From contig NZ_JBQKGG010000005.1 in NCBI RefSeq assembly GCF_052118925.1, forward strand, positions 1 to 64,000: a stretch of DNA of 64,000 nt, written 5' to 3'. The notes under the pieces were generated by a model that made no database searches, was not told where the DNA came from, and was given only the letters and a program-made list of their open reading frames with translations. Source of the DNA: Lientehia sp934351765 (GTDB lineage Bacteria > Bacillota > Clostridia > Lachnospirales > Lachnospiraceae). Positions 49,575 to 57,711 of the stretch are shown piece by piece. The position numbers and the translations under genes are program-made. Position 1 is the first letter of the stretch, and every line of letters begins with the position of its first letter.

Positions 49575-50146
49575 GATTTCTCCTTTTTTTCAATCAAATC
49601 AAAGATTGCATGTGTCATCAGGATATGATATCCTGCCAGGATATCCTCCGCCGCGATCTCCTGTCCGTCAGTCTGGAGCCATTCCCGGATAATTCCGGTC
49701 ATACTGACCGAATAATACCTGGCAATGATCTCTTTCTTCCAGATTCTTACCCCCGGCTGTTTTTTCAGCGGATTCTTCGTCAGATATTCCAGAAACAGCT
49801 CATACAGCCTGGTTTTCAGAATCTCTTCAAAGGAATTCTGCCCAGTGATCTCAAAGGCTTTCCTGTAAAAGCTCCGTTCCTTTTCCATTCGGAAAAAAAG
49901 AATTTTTACAGCTTCCTCCTCCATATTATCCTGGATCAGCTCCCTCATCTGCTTTTCAATATCCTCGCAGAAAATTCCCTCCAGAAGCTCATACTTATCC
50001 TGGAAATAATTATAAAATGTGGGGCGCAACACCCCGGCCTCATCTGTGATCATCTTTACGGTGATCTTCTCAAAGGAATTCCGCTTCATCAGTTCCTTCA
50101 GGCCTTCTTCCAACAGGATTCTGGTTGCTTCCTTCTTTCGTTCCAT
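49571..50146 (-). CDS. TetR family transcriptional regulator
   Basis: 191 residues. N-terminal helix-turn-helix: KEATRILLEEGLKELMKRNSFEKITVKMITDEAGVLRPTFYNYFQDKYELLEGIF, a typical TetR DNA-binding domain. The C-terminal ligand domain resembles that of DhaS-like or TetR_C_8 members. It is the first gene of the operon with the glycosyltransferase and plsY and overlaps the former by four bases, so it probably controls membrane glycolipid genes including itself. The ligand is unknown. Confidence 0.92.
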   Translation of the reverse strand: MERKKEATRILLEEGLKELMKRNSFEKITVKMITDEAGVLRPTFYNYFQDKYELLEGIFCEDIEKQMRELIQDNMEEEAVKILFFRMEKERSFYRKAFEITGQNSFEEILKTRLYELFLEYLTKNPLKKQPGVRIWKKEIIARYYSVSMTGIIREWLQTDGQEIAAEDILAGYHILMTHAIFDLIEKKEKS

Positions 50147-50167
50147 AAGACCGCTCCTTTGCGCCCC

Positions 50168-50196
50168 ATTATATCATATATTCTCTTTTTCTGAAA
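50168..50196 (-). promoter_or_regulatory. Promoter of the TetR-glycosyltransferase operon
   Basis: TTTCAG (50196-50191) and TATAAT (50173-50168), spacing 17; the -10 is consensus. The start of TetR is about 22 bases beyond the -10, so the leader is short. Confidence 0.55.
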
Positions 50197-50256
50197 GTCT
50201 TAATCCGCTTTCTCTGCTTCAGAAATTTTCCGCATTTTCCAAACGATCAGAATTAT

Positions 50257-51663
50257 TTATTCCGCATCCTTCTTTTTATAGTTGCAGTAGCCCTTCTGTA
50301 CAAAATGATGCTTCTCCCACAGTGCTTCTGCCTCCGGCTTCCAGTTTGCAGCATACTCCTTGCACTTATCACATAAATGCTCTACACTCTCCTCCGACTG
50401 CATATCGGTGGAATGCGCTCCGCTCTCATGAACCATCTTTACCAGGATCTCCGGATTTTCCAGCATGGGACAAGGTCTCAGATGGTTGTTGTTGAATGGC
50501 TGATTGTCACGGTATGCCATGAACAGCGGCTGCTTCAGTGCGTCCAGCAGGCTTACCTCACGGATATTGGCTCCGGAGTAGTGGATAAATACGCAGGGCT
50601 CCACATCCCCGTTGGGATTGATATGGCAGTAATTTCGTCCTCCGGCGATACAGCCGCCAACAAACTCTCCGTCATTCTGGAAATCCATGGTGTAGATCTG
50701 CTTTCCGCCGGTGGCACCGCGGATTTCACGGATCCGATGATACATATATTCTCTCTGCTCCCTGGTCGGCAAAAGCTCCGGAGCCGCATCGTTTCCAACC
50801 GGCATATAGTGGAAGTACCAGGAAAACCGGCACCCCTTTTCAATGATCATATCCAGGAATTCATCGGAGGTTACCGTCTCAATGTTCTTGCTGGTATAAC
50901 AGATCGAGGTTCCGAACAGCTGCCCGTTTTCCTTTAACAGATCCATCGCTTTCATGACACGGTCAAACACACCCTTACCGCGGCGCAGGTCATTGACCTC
51001 ATTAAAGCCTTCCAGACTGATCGACAGGGACAGATTTCCCACCCGCTTCATCTCATCACAGAATTCCTGATTAACCAGTGTACCGTTCGTATAGGCATGG
51101 AATGCACAGTCGTTATGCTTCTCACACAGACGGATAATGTCTTTCTTTCTCATAAGCGGTTCGCCGCCGGTCAGCATATAGAAATAAATACCCAGCTCCT
51201 TGCCCTGGGTGATGATGCTGTCCAGTTCCTCAAATGTCAGGTTCAGCTTATGACCGTATTCTGCTGCCCAACAACCGGTACAGTGAAGGTTGCAGGCGCT
51301 TGTGGGATCCATCAGGATCAGCCAGGGAATATTACACTGATGAACCTCTCTCATTTTTCGAATGGTCTTTGTTCCGTAAAACGCAGCCTCAAATCCTAGA
51401 TTCAGCGCTGTCATTTTTACTACGTTGGGATCCAGCTCATCCAACGCCCGGTTAATATACTGCATCCACTTGGAATCCGGATTCTGAATCATTTTTCTTA
51501 CATTATCATAGGACTCTGCCCGAAACTGATCTCCCATAAATTTCTGAGTCAGATCCGTAAGCTGTAAAAAACCCTGTTCTCTGTCCTTGTAAACCTTTTT
51601 CATAGCCAGATCGATCGCTTTACTGAATGCCAGACGCTCTGCCTTATGTGTAATCGATGCCAT
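50257..51663 (-). CDS. Radical SAM / SPASM domain protein
   Basis: 468 residues. The 4Fe-4S/SAM motif is CNLHCTGC (about residue 123, in DPTSACNLHCTGCWAAEYGHKLN). TGGEPLMRKKDI follows at the usual distance. The C-terminal region adds a SPASM-like Cys set: GGCIAGGRNYCHINPNGDVEPCVF...RPCPML and HLCDKCKEY. A distinct N-terminal helical region of about 100 residues precedes the core. The family is widespread in Clostridia and its reaction is unknown. It is 31 bases downstream of mntP in the same direction, and upstream of the TetR/glycolipid operon promoter on the same strand. It is not near the peptide cluster, so it is unlikely to be the peptide maturase. Confidence 0.85.
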   Translation of the reverse strand: MASITHKAERLAFSKAIDLAMKKVYKDREQGFLQLTDLTQKFMGDQFRAESYDNVRKMIQNPDSKWMQYINRALDELDPNVVKMTALNLGFEAAFYGTKTIRKMREVHQCNIPWLILMDPTSACNLHCTGCWAAEYGHKLNLTFEELDSIITQGKELGIYFYMLTGGEPLMRKKDIIRLCEKHNDCAFHAYTNGTLVNQEFCDEMKRVGNLSLSISLEGFNEVNDLRRGKGVFDRVMKAMDLLKENGQLFGTSICYTSKNIETVTSDEFLDMIIEKGCRFSWYFHYMPVGNDAAPELLPTREQREYMYHRIREIRGATGGKQIYTMDFQNDGEFVGGCIAGGRNYCHINPNGDVEPCVFIHYSGANIREVSLLDALKQPLFMAYRDNQPFNNNHLRPCPMLENPEILVKMVHESGAHSTDMQSEESVEHLCDKCKEYAANWKPEAEALWEKHHFVQKGYCNYKKKDAE

Positions 51664-51695
51664 TTTCCATTCCTCCGTTTTCTTTTTCTTTAGTT

Positions 51696-52271
51696 TTAGA
51701 TAATACGCGTAATACAGATCTCAATTCCGGCGGCAATAAGAATCAGACCGCCGATGATCTGTGCTTTATGCTTCTGTTCATATCCCAGTCGATAACCGGT
51801 TACAATTCCTGTGATAACTGCCAGTACCGTCATGATTCCAATCGCAAGGATCTCCAAAAACAGGGAGGTATCCACAAATCCGAACCCGATTCCTGCCCAA
51901 AATGCGTCCACACTGGTCGCCAGGCTTAAAAGAAACAGTTCTTTTGCATTTCCCCACGGCTCAACCTGTTCGAACATCATCTCTCTGTGGATTCCTTTAT
52001 GAAGCATATAAAACCCGATCCCAAATATGATCAGAGCGGACAGTCCCGACCAGATCAGACTGAATCGTTCCGATTCTCCGGCGAACGCAGGAACCAGCAT
52101 AATCAGGTTCCCTATGAGCAGGGCACACATCTGCCAGCCGGTAAAGATCAGGCACATCTGCGCCAGCTTTCTCCCGTCAATTTTCCGAATCTTGGCTCCC
52201 TTGCAGACCGCAACCGCATAAACATCCAAAGACAGCCCCACAGAAGCAGCCAGTATTTCACCTAAATTCAA
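51696..52271 (-). CDS. MntP-family manganese efflux-type membrane protein
   Basis: 191 residues, six predicted spans, two homologous halves: GLSLDVYAVAVCKGAKI and SLATSVDAFWAGIGFGF, each with the membrane-embedded Asp of MntP. MntP exports Mn2+ in other bacteria; some Firmicutes relatives (YtaF) have been linked to sporulation. The leader region upstream shows no evident yybP-ykoY (Mn2+) riboswitch. GGAGGT precedes the ATG. The radical SAM gene follows after 32 bases, suggesting co-transcription. Confidence 0.85.
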   Translation of the reverse strand: MNLGEILAASVGLSLDVYAVAVCKGAKIRKIDGRKLAQMCLIFTGWQMCALLIGNLIMLVPAFAGESERFSLIWSGLSALIIFGIGFYMLHKGIHREMMFEQVEPWGNAKELFLLSLATSVDAFWAGIGFGFVDTSLFLEILAIGIMTVLAVITGIVTGYRLGYEQKHKAQIIGGLILIAAGIEICITRII

Positions 52272-52423
52272 GATGCCACCTCCTGTCTGTGCCTTTTTTT
52301 ATTATATACCGGCTTTCTCTCTTTGGCCTGTTACACCCTCCGCATCCTGTCATCTGAACCATGACATTTTTGTAAATCTGTCATTTGAATTTCTTCCTTG
52401 ATTTTCTTCATCGATTTTCTGCA

Positions 52424-52572
52424 TTGATTTTCTGCCTGGAAACCGCTATACTAATTCCAGAAAGTGGGGAACCTTCTCCTGTTCCGGTTTTTTAATCCAG
52501 AAATCCTTCGGATTTATTGAAGACGCTTTCATAATTATTTATGCCGCCGCCAGGCGGCGGAATGGAGATTTT
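52424..52572 (+). promoter_or_regulatory. Promoter and structured leader of the small membrane protein gene
   Basis: TTGATT (52424-52429) and TATACT (52447-52452), spacing 17. The leader of about 115 bases then holds three hairpins: GGAAC...GTTCC followed by GGTTTTTT (52468-52493), AAATCC-TTCG-GATTT (52501-52515) and CGCCGCC-A-GGCGGCG (52545-52559) just before the ribosome site. The first resembles an intrinsic terminator, so attenuation is possible. The rest of 52272-52423 holds no gene. Confidence 0.45.
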
Positions 52573-52875
52573 ATGAAAAATTGGAAACAGATTCTCTGCC
52601 TTATCGGCGTTATCGTTTTAGTCGGCCTTTACCTGATCACCCTGATTTTTTCCTTTACAGATCACACGCAGGCAAAATCCTGGCTCAGTGCCTCCCTTTA
52701 TGCCACAGTCATCATCCCGGTTTTTCTGTACGCATTTTTCCTGATCTGCCGGCCCCTTTCTGATCGAAAGCAGAAGCGTGAACAGGTTCTGAAAAACAGT
52801 AACGCAGCTGCAGAAGTCTCCTCTAAAACTCAAGGTGCATCTGGTGCGGATGAGGCCCAAGATAAAGCAGACTAA
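52573..52875 (+). CDS. Small two-span membrane protein, unknown function
   Basis: 100 residues. Two spans (about 8-28 and 42-62) joined by a short loop (FTDHTQAKSW), then a basic stretch (RKQKREQVLK) and a hydrophilic Ala/Ser/Asp tail, so both ends should be inside. Family not recognised by name; this form occurs in many Lachnospiraceae-type genomes as far as I can judge from composition. GGAG lies six bases before the ATG. The gene is divergent from mntP and is preceded by an unusually structured leader. Confidence 0.7.
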   Translation: MKNWKQILCLIGVIVLVGLYLITLIFSFTDHTQAKSWLSASLYATVIIPVFLYAFFLICRPLSDRKQKREQVLKNSNAAAEVSSKTQGASGADEAQDKAD

Positions 52876-53099
52876 GCCTTGCGCTCATCAGGATGCATTT
52901 CATTTGCAACGCAAAAAAGAAATACCGGCAGCACAGACGCACAGTTTCCATAAAACGGACAAATATCCATATTTCGGAAATAGCTTCCCTTTCGCTGTCG
53001 GTATTCCTTTTTATTTTTCTTTTGCTGATTGTTTCTCTTACATTTCTTTTACTGATGTTTTCTTTTTCTGATTGTTTCCTTTTACCGATTGTTTCTCCG

Positions 53100-53882
53100 T
53101 TATTCCCGATCCGCCTTTACGGTCCCGTTTTTCTGATCCTTTTTGATCAGAAGCTCCACAGCCCGCACCGCCGTCTTTATGGCAAGGGACGTATCATGAC
53201 AATGAGGATCGGTAAGTCCGGCTTTCTTCCGTTCCTGATTCCAGATCACATTCAGTACACAGCCTGCCCGGACTCCCAGAACCTGGGCAACAATATAGAG
53301 TGCCGCACTTTCCATTTCTGAGGCAAGACATCCTGCTTTGATCCACATCTCCCATTTTTCTTCCAGTTCCCGCCCGCAGGGCATTCTTCCCGGATCATGC
53401 TGGCCATAGAAGCTGTCTTTGCACTGAACAATTCCCAGATGAGCCGTCTCTCCCAGTTCATCTGCTGCCTGTTCCAATGCCTTCGTTACCTGAAAATCTG
53501 CCACTGCAGGAAATGCCAGATCCACATACTCCCGGCTGGTTCCCTCCATTCGAATCGCTCCGTTTGCAATTACAAGGTCGCCTCCAACTACCTGCTTCGC
53601 CATTCCTCCGCAGGTTCCAATCCGAATCATGGTATGAACTCCGATCCGATAAAGCTCCTCCACTCCGATTGCCGTGGATGGACCTCCCATTCCGGTAGAC
53701 ATTACTAATACCGGCTCTCCCGAAAGCGTTCCGATCCAGGTAGTATACTCCCGGTTCTGATGCAGAAAACGGGGATTTTCCAGCTTTCCTGCAATCTTTT
53801 CCACTCTTCCCGGATCCCCCGGAAGAATCGCATACTTTGCTCCATGGCTGTCATCCAGTCCGATATGATACATGGGTTCCAT
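53100..53882 (-). CDS. udp: Uridine phosphorylase-type nucleoside phosphorylase
   Basis: 260 residues, NP-I family, which splits nucleosides with phosphate in the cytoplasm. Landmarks: YAILPGDPGRVEKIA, MIRIGTCGGMAK (phosphate site), KDSFYGQHDPGRMP (the insert typical of uridine phosphorylases) and SEMESAALYIVA (ribose site with Glu-Met-Glu). The DSFYxGQ insert favours uridine over purine nucleosides. The start is ATG 53882; an ATG two codons earlier abuts the GGAGGG. It lies downstream of the sugar isomerase gene on the same strand (112-base gap). Confidence 0.88.
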   Translation of the reverse strand: MEPMYHIGLDDSHGAKYAILPGDPGRVEKIAGKLENPRFLHQNREYTTWIGTLSGEPVLVMSTGMGGPSTAIGVEELYRIGVHTMIRIGTCGGMAKQVVGGDLVIANGAIRMEGTSREYVDLAFPAVADFQVTKALEQAADELGETAHLGIVQCKDSFYGQHDPGRMPCGRELEEKWEMWIKAGCLASEMESAALYIVAQVLGVRAGCVLNVIWNQERKKAGLTDPHCHDTSLAIKTAVRAVELLIKKDQKNGTVKADRE

Positions 53883-53994
53883 TGACATCCCTCCTTTTCA
53901 GAAGATCTATCTTTTAACAGAACAAGTCACTTTTTCATATCCCGGCAGACTGTTTTTCCTTCTCTCACTGTCTGCCGAGAACCTTATTTATTTC

Positions 53995-55464
53995 TTATGC
54001 AAACGGATTTTCACTGGGATACAGCATTCCCTTCGGCTGGTTGAAGCCGATATCCTCTACGCCGAGATAGCGGAACGTATTATACAGTGCTTTTCCAAAA
54101 TGACCGAATGCAACAGCGCCGTGATGAGGGAAGTTCTTTTCCACTAATACATGACGGTAGAAACGTCCCATCTCCGGAATTGCAAATACGCCGATTCCGC
54201 CGAAGGAACAGGTAGGAACAGGAAGTACCTCACCCTCTGCCACATAGGCACGAAGCTTGCTGTCTGCAGTGCTCTGAAGACGATAGAACGTAATCTTTCC
54301 GGGAACGATATCTCCTTCCAGAGTTCCCTGTGTAGATTCCTCGGGAAGGGTTCTTGTCATGATCAGCTGATACTTCATCTCACAGGAAACCAGCTTGCCA
54401 GCTGCCGTGTTGCCACAGTGGAAGCCCATGAACGTGTCCTTATGGGTATAATCATACCTGCCCTTGATATCCTGCTCATACATATCATCCGGAACAGTAT
54501 TGTTGATATCCAGAAGGGTTACCGTATCCTGGCTTACCACAGTACCGATGTACTCACTCAGCGCACCGTAAATATCAACCTCACAGGAAACCGGGATTCC
54601 TCTTGCAGTCAAACGGCCGTTCACATAGCAGGGAACAAAACCAAACTGTGTCTGGAATGCGGGCCAGCACTTTCCTGCAATAGCAACATACTTTCTGGAG
54701 CCCTTATGTGCCTCTACCCAGTCAAGCAGCGTAACTTCATACTGAGCCAGCTTCGGAAGTACCTCGGGCTTCTTATTGCCTTCACCCAGCTCTGCTTCCA
54801 TCTCTTTTATGATTCCGGGGATACGCTCATCACCGGCATGCTTCTTAAAGGATTCAAACAGATCCAGCTCAGAATTTTCTTCAATTTCAACACCAAGATC
54901 ATACAGACGCTTGATCGGCGCATTGCATGCCAGAAAATCCTGGGGACGGGGACCAAAGGAAATAATTTTTAAATTTCGAAGACCTACAACCGCACGGGCA
55001 ACCGGTGCAAACTCATGGATCATATCCGCACACTCATCTGCCGTTCCGACAGGATATTCCGGAATATACGCCTTGATCTCGCGAAGCTTTAAGTTATAGC
55101 TTGCATTGAGCATACCGCAGTATGCATCGCCTCGTCCGTCAATAAGATCTGTCTTTGTCTCTTCAGCCGCAGCCACAAACATCACCGGACCGCCGAATTC
55201 CTTTGCCAGCAGAGTCTCCGGTGTTTCCGGACCGAAGTTTCCGAGATATACCACCAGTGCATCACACTCATTTTCCTTTAATTCAGACAGTGCCTTCTTC
55301 ATGTCCACTTCATTCTCAACACAAGTAGGACATTCATAGATAAAACCATACTTCTTTTCGTAGGAAGCCACAACTGCCGCTCTTCTGTTTGCGGACAACG
55401 ACATCGGAAAGCAGTCTCTGCTTACTGCCACAATTCCAATCTTAATTTCAGGGATATTGTTCAT
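53995..55464 (-). CDS. L-fucose/L-arabinose isomerase family protein
   Basis: 489 residues, cytoplasmic. It has the fold of L-fucose and L-arabinose isomerases, Mn2+-dependent aldose-ketose isomerases: N-terminal KIGIVAVSRDCFPMSLSANRRAAV, middle GKCWPAFQTQFGFVPCYVNGRLTARGIPVSCEVDIYGALSEYI with the metal-ligand Glu and Asp, and the C-terminal HKDTFMGFHCGNT with His. It is shorter than FucI (about 590) and closer to the AraA-like fucose isomerase group. It is next to a DhaK-DhaL kinase and a LacI regulator, suggesting an aldose to ketose to phosphate route. The sugar is not identified. A terminator separates it from the kinase gene, so it may be expressed separately. Confidence 0.82.
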   Translation of the reverse strand: MNNIPEIKIGIVAVSRDCFPMSLSANRRAAVVASYEKKYGFIYECPTCVENEVDMKKALSELKENECDALVVYLGNFGPETPETLLAKEFGGPVMFVAAAEETKTDLIDGRGDAYCGMLNASYNLKLREIKAYIPEYPVGTADECADMIHEFAPVARAVVGLRNLKIISFGPRPQDFLACNAPIKRLYDLGVEIEENSELDLFESFKKHAGDERIPGIIKEMEAELGEGNKKPEVLPKLAQYEVTLLDWVEAHKGSRKYVAIAGKCWPAFQTQFGFVPCYVNGRLTARGIPVSCEVDIYGALSEYIGTVVSQDTVTLLDINNTVPDDMYEQDIKGRYDYTHKDTFMGFHCGNTAAGKLVSCEMKYQLIMTRTLPEESTQGTLEGDIVPGKITFYRLQSTADSKLRAYVAEGEVLPVPTCSFGGIGVFAIPEMGRFYRHVLVEKNFPHHGAVAFGHFGKALYNTFRYLGVEDIGFNQPKGMLYPSENPFA

Positions 55465-55549
55465 TTTCTTCTCCTCTCTTTTCTAAAAACCCCAGTCATT
55501 ATGTTCTTTACAAGCTCACCGGTATGAAACGTGCGCCGCCGGGTTCACT

Positions 55550-55586
55550 ATTATTACAAAACAAGCGGCAGGTGAGACTGCCGCTC
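55550..55586 (-). terminator. Terminator after the DhaK-DhaL gene
   Basis: Minus strand: perfect stem GCGGCAG-TCTCAC-CTGCCGC followed by TTGTTTTG. It lies between the kinase and isomerase genes, so the isomerase needs readthrough or its own promoter. Confidence 0.75.
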
Positions 55587-55653
55587 ATTTGCATTTCTAT
55601 TATACTAATCTTTTCTCAGAATGTCATCAGCAATATCCTGCTTTTCTGCCTGA

Positions 55654-57366
55654 TTAACCAATCGTCTTTTCAAATGCCTTCATGATCAGCATTGCCACAG
55701 CAGCTCCGGGATCCTTTAAGCTTCTGGAAGCTTCTCCACGGGTTGCCGCTCTTCCGTGAACCGCAATCATGGTCGTGGTATGCTCAAAGCCCTTTTCTGC
55801 AGCTTCTCTTGCTTCTCTGGCAGCGGTCTTTACATCCTTTCCGGCTTCCTTTGCCGCATTCATCGCCTCCACTGCAGGAACCATGCCATCCAGGAAGGTC
55901 TTATCGCCGACCTTTGCTTTTCCGAGGCTCATAACACCCTCTGCATACCCCTCAAACAGAGCGGCATACTCTGCCAGTCCGGGCTCTGTGTTTCCGCGCA
56001 GCTTCTTTCCGGCCTGCATAAGACCGGAGGACATCAGCGTTCCCATGGTCGAAGGCACCGCGATCGACATGGCTTTACCGGCATTATAAAGAACCTTTCC
56101 CGAATCTGCTTCACCGGTTCCGTGAACTGCATCGTATGCGGCAGTAAATCCATCGGACATGGTAAGTCCGAGATCACCGTCACCGACAACACTGTCCAGA
56201 TCGATCAGGTAATCCTTGTTTTCTGTCATGATCTCGCTGACATTCTTCAGGAATCCAACCAGCGGATTTACATCCTCTGCGTTCTTTTCAACCTTCTTCT
56301 CCTCTGCCACGCCTTCCTGCTTTGCCGCCATCTTTACGGTTCCTTCGCTGGAAACGCTTCCCTGCTGGAAGAACGGGGTTTCTGCCGGTTCTGCAATCAG
56401 CCGTTCCAGTTCTTCATCCAGCTTCAGGACAGAAATCGATACACCTGCCATTTCCAGAGCCGTTGCATATTCGCCGACATAATATTTTTTTACGGTAATA
56501 TTTCTTGCTTTCAGAAGCTTGTCGATCTTTCTGGTTACAATATACTGCTCATCCAGCGTCGTTGCACCAAGACCGTTTACCAGAACAGCCACATCACTGC
56601 CGTCGATCTCATCGAAGTCCGCCAGGATCTTCTCCATCATTTCTTCTACGATCTGATCCGCAGGCTCCAGCTTTCCGCGGCGGATACCGGTCTCACCGTG
56701 GATTCCCATTCCGATCTCCATCTCGTCCTCACCGATGGAAAAGCCGGGATGGCCGACACGGGGAACAATACAGGGAGTCAGCGCAACACCCATGGTCCGG
56801 ACATTCTGGTTTGCCTTCTCTGCGATTCTCTTTACATCGTCCAGGCTCATCATCTCATTCGCTGCCGCGCCTGCACATTTATATACAAAGAAAATGCCGG
56901 CCACGCCTCGGCGAATGCTCTTCTCTCCATCCTCAGGGCGGGGACCGGAGGCCACATCATCGGCTCCAAGGATTGTCTCCACGCGGATTCCGTCTTCAAA
57001 CTCGGCCATTTCAGCTGCCATATTGAAATTAAAAATATCTCCGTTATAGTTTCCGTAAATATAAAGAACACCAGCGCCGGAATCAATAGCCTTCGTTACT
57101 GCCAGCATCTGCTCCGAGCTGGGAGACTGGAATACATCACCGACACAGCAGCCGTCCAGCATGCCTTTTCCAACATAACCTAAGAACAGGGGAAGGTGAC
57201 CGGAACCGCCGCCGGTTGCAATACCGACTTTTCCCTCTTTCTTATTTGCAGTCACCAGGCAGCGCAGATCATTTCCTACATAGGTAACAAGATCCGGATG
57301 TGCCGTATAGATACCTTCCAGCATCTCATCCACATAATTTTCAGGTGCGTTAATGATTTTTTTCAT
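55654..57366 (-). CDS. DhaK-DhaL fusion kinase (ATP-dependent ketose/dihydroxyacetone kinase)
   Basis: 570 residues. Residues about 1-330 are the DhaK domain (NAPENYVDEMLEGIYTAHPD, TGGGSGHLPLFLGYVGKGMLDG, with the substrate-linking His in ETGIRRG...-type barrel and IHGETGI). A linker rich in Glu/Lys (about 345-370) leads to the DhaL domain (LIDLDSVVGDGDLGLTMSDG, with the Mg2+-binding DxDxG, and GRAATRGEAS). Fused forms use ATP rather than the PEP-dependent phosphotransferase chain. Kinases of this family also act on tetroses such as erythrulose and other ketoses, so dihydroxyacetone should not be assumed. GGAGG precedes the ATG. Its promoter has a LacI-type operator between the -10 and the gene. 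Confidence 0.88.
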   Translation of the reverse strand: MKKIINAPENYVDEMLEGIYTAHPDLVTYVGNDLRCLVTANKKEGKVGIATGGGSGHLPLFLGYVGKGMLDGCCVGDVFQSPSSEQMLAVTKAIDSGAGVLYIYGNYNGDIFNFNMAAEMAEFEDGIRVETILGADDVASGPRPEDGEKSIRRGVAGIFFVYKCAGAAANEMMSLDDVKRIAEKANQNVRTMGVALTPCIVPRVGHPGFSIGEDEMEIGMGIHGETGIRRGKLEPADQIVEEMMEKILADFDEIDGSDVAVLVNGLGATTLDEQYIVTRKIDKLLKARNITVKKYYVGEYATALEMAGVSISVLKLDEELERLIAEPAETPFFQQGSVSSEGTVKMAAKQEGVAEEKKVEKNAEDVNPLVGFLKNVSEIMTENKDYLIDLDSVVGDGDLGLTMSDGFTAAYDAVHGTGEADSGKVLYNAGKAMSIAVPSTMGTLMSSGLMQAGKKLRGNTEPGLAEYAALFEGYAEGVMSLGKAKVGDKTFLDGMVPAVEAMNAAKEAGKDVKTAAREAREAAEKGFEHTTTMIAVHGRAATRGEASRSLKDPGAAVAMLIMKAFEKTIG

Positions 57367-57391
57367 TTCAGAACCTCCGCCTATCCATTTG

Positions 57392-57402
57392 CTAAATTTT
57401 AG
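57392..57402. promoter_or_regulatory. Operator O1 candidate, before the kinase gene
   Basis: CTAAATTTTAG, arms CTAAA/TTTAG around a central T. It lies between the promoter and the ribosome site of the kinase gene, where a bound repressor would block transcription. Confidence 0.6.
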
Positions 57403-57426
57403 TTGTTCGATTTAAAACTTAATTTT

Positions 57427-57455
57427 ATACTAACAAGTTCACCCGTCCTTGTCAA
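57427..57455 (-). promoter_or_regulatory. Promoter of the DhaK-DhaL gene
   Basis: TTGACA (57455-57450) and TAGTAT (57432-57427), spacing 17. O1 is about 25 bases downstream of the -10. Confidence 0.7.
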
Positions 57456-57559
57456 GCAATATTTTCGGCATTTTATATTGTTTCTTTTTTGTTCATAAAA
57501 TGTTTTTATATATTTCTCCCATGTTTTTTCTGTCGTTTTTCATATTTTTATTTTATGGA

Positions 57560-57570
57560 CTAAATTTTAG
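57560..57570. promoter_or_regulatory. Operator O2 candidate, before the lacI-type gene
   Basis: The same 11-base site CTAAATTTTAG as O1, 168 bases away, directly upstream of the regulator's -35 box. Confidence 0.6.
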
Positions 57571-57572
57571 CA

Positions 57573-57601
57573 TTGATTTTAAGTTCAGATTATGTTACAA
57601 T
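57573..57601 (+). promoter_or_regulatory. Promoter of the LacI-family regulator gene
   Basis: TTGATT (57573-57578) and TACAAT (57596-57601), spacing 17, about 110 bases before the ATG. The rest of 57367-57711 contains no gene; with O1, O2 and the two promoters it is the divergent control region of the kinase and regulator. Confidence 0.6.
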
Positions 57602-57711
57602 AAGAACACGATATTGGGAACAAACGATCTTTTGTCCCTGATATCGAAGCATATCGGAGAATGCGTTTTATAATTATGGATTATGATTTTTGAGATGGGA
57701 GAGTTTTTATA

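Noticed and set aside
50257..51663. Radical SAM/SPASM protein as maturase for the leader peptides at 31-32 kb
   Set aside because: It lies 18 kb away with its own operon partner (MntP-like), and the predicted cores lack the Cys-rich pattern of sactipeptides.
55756..57183. Plus-strand frame of 475 codons
   Set aside because: Antisense to the DhaK-DhaL fusion, which has full motifs and a ribosome site; this frame shows no domain.
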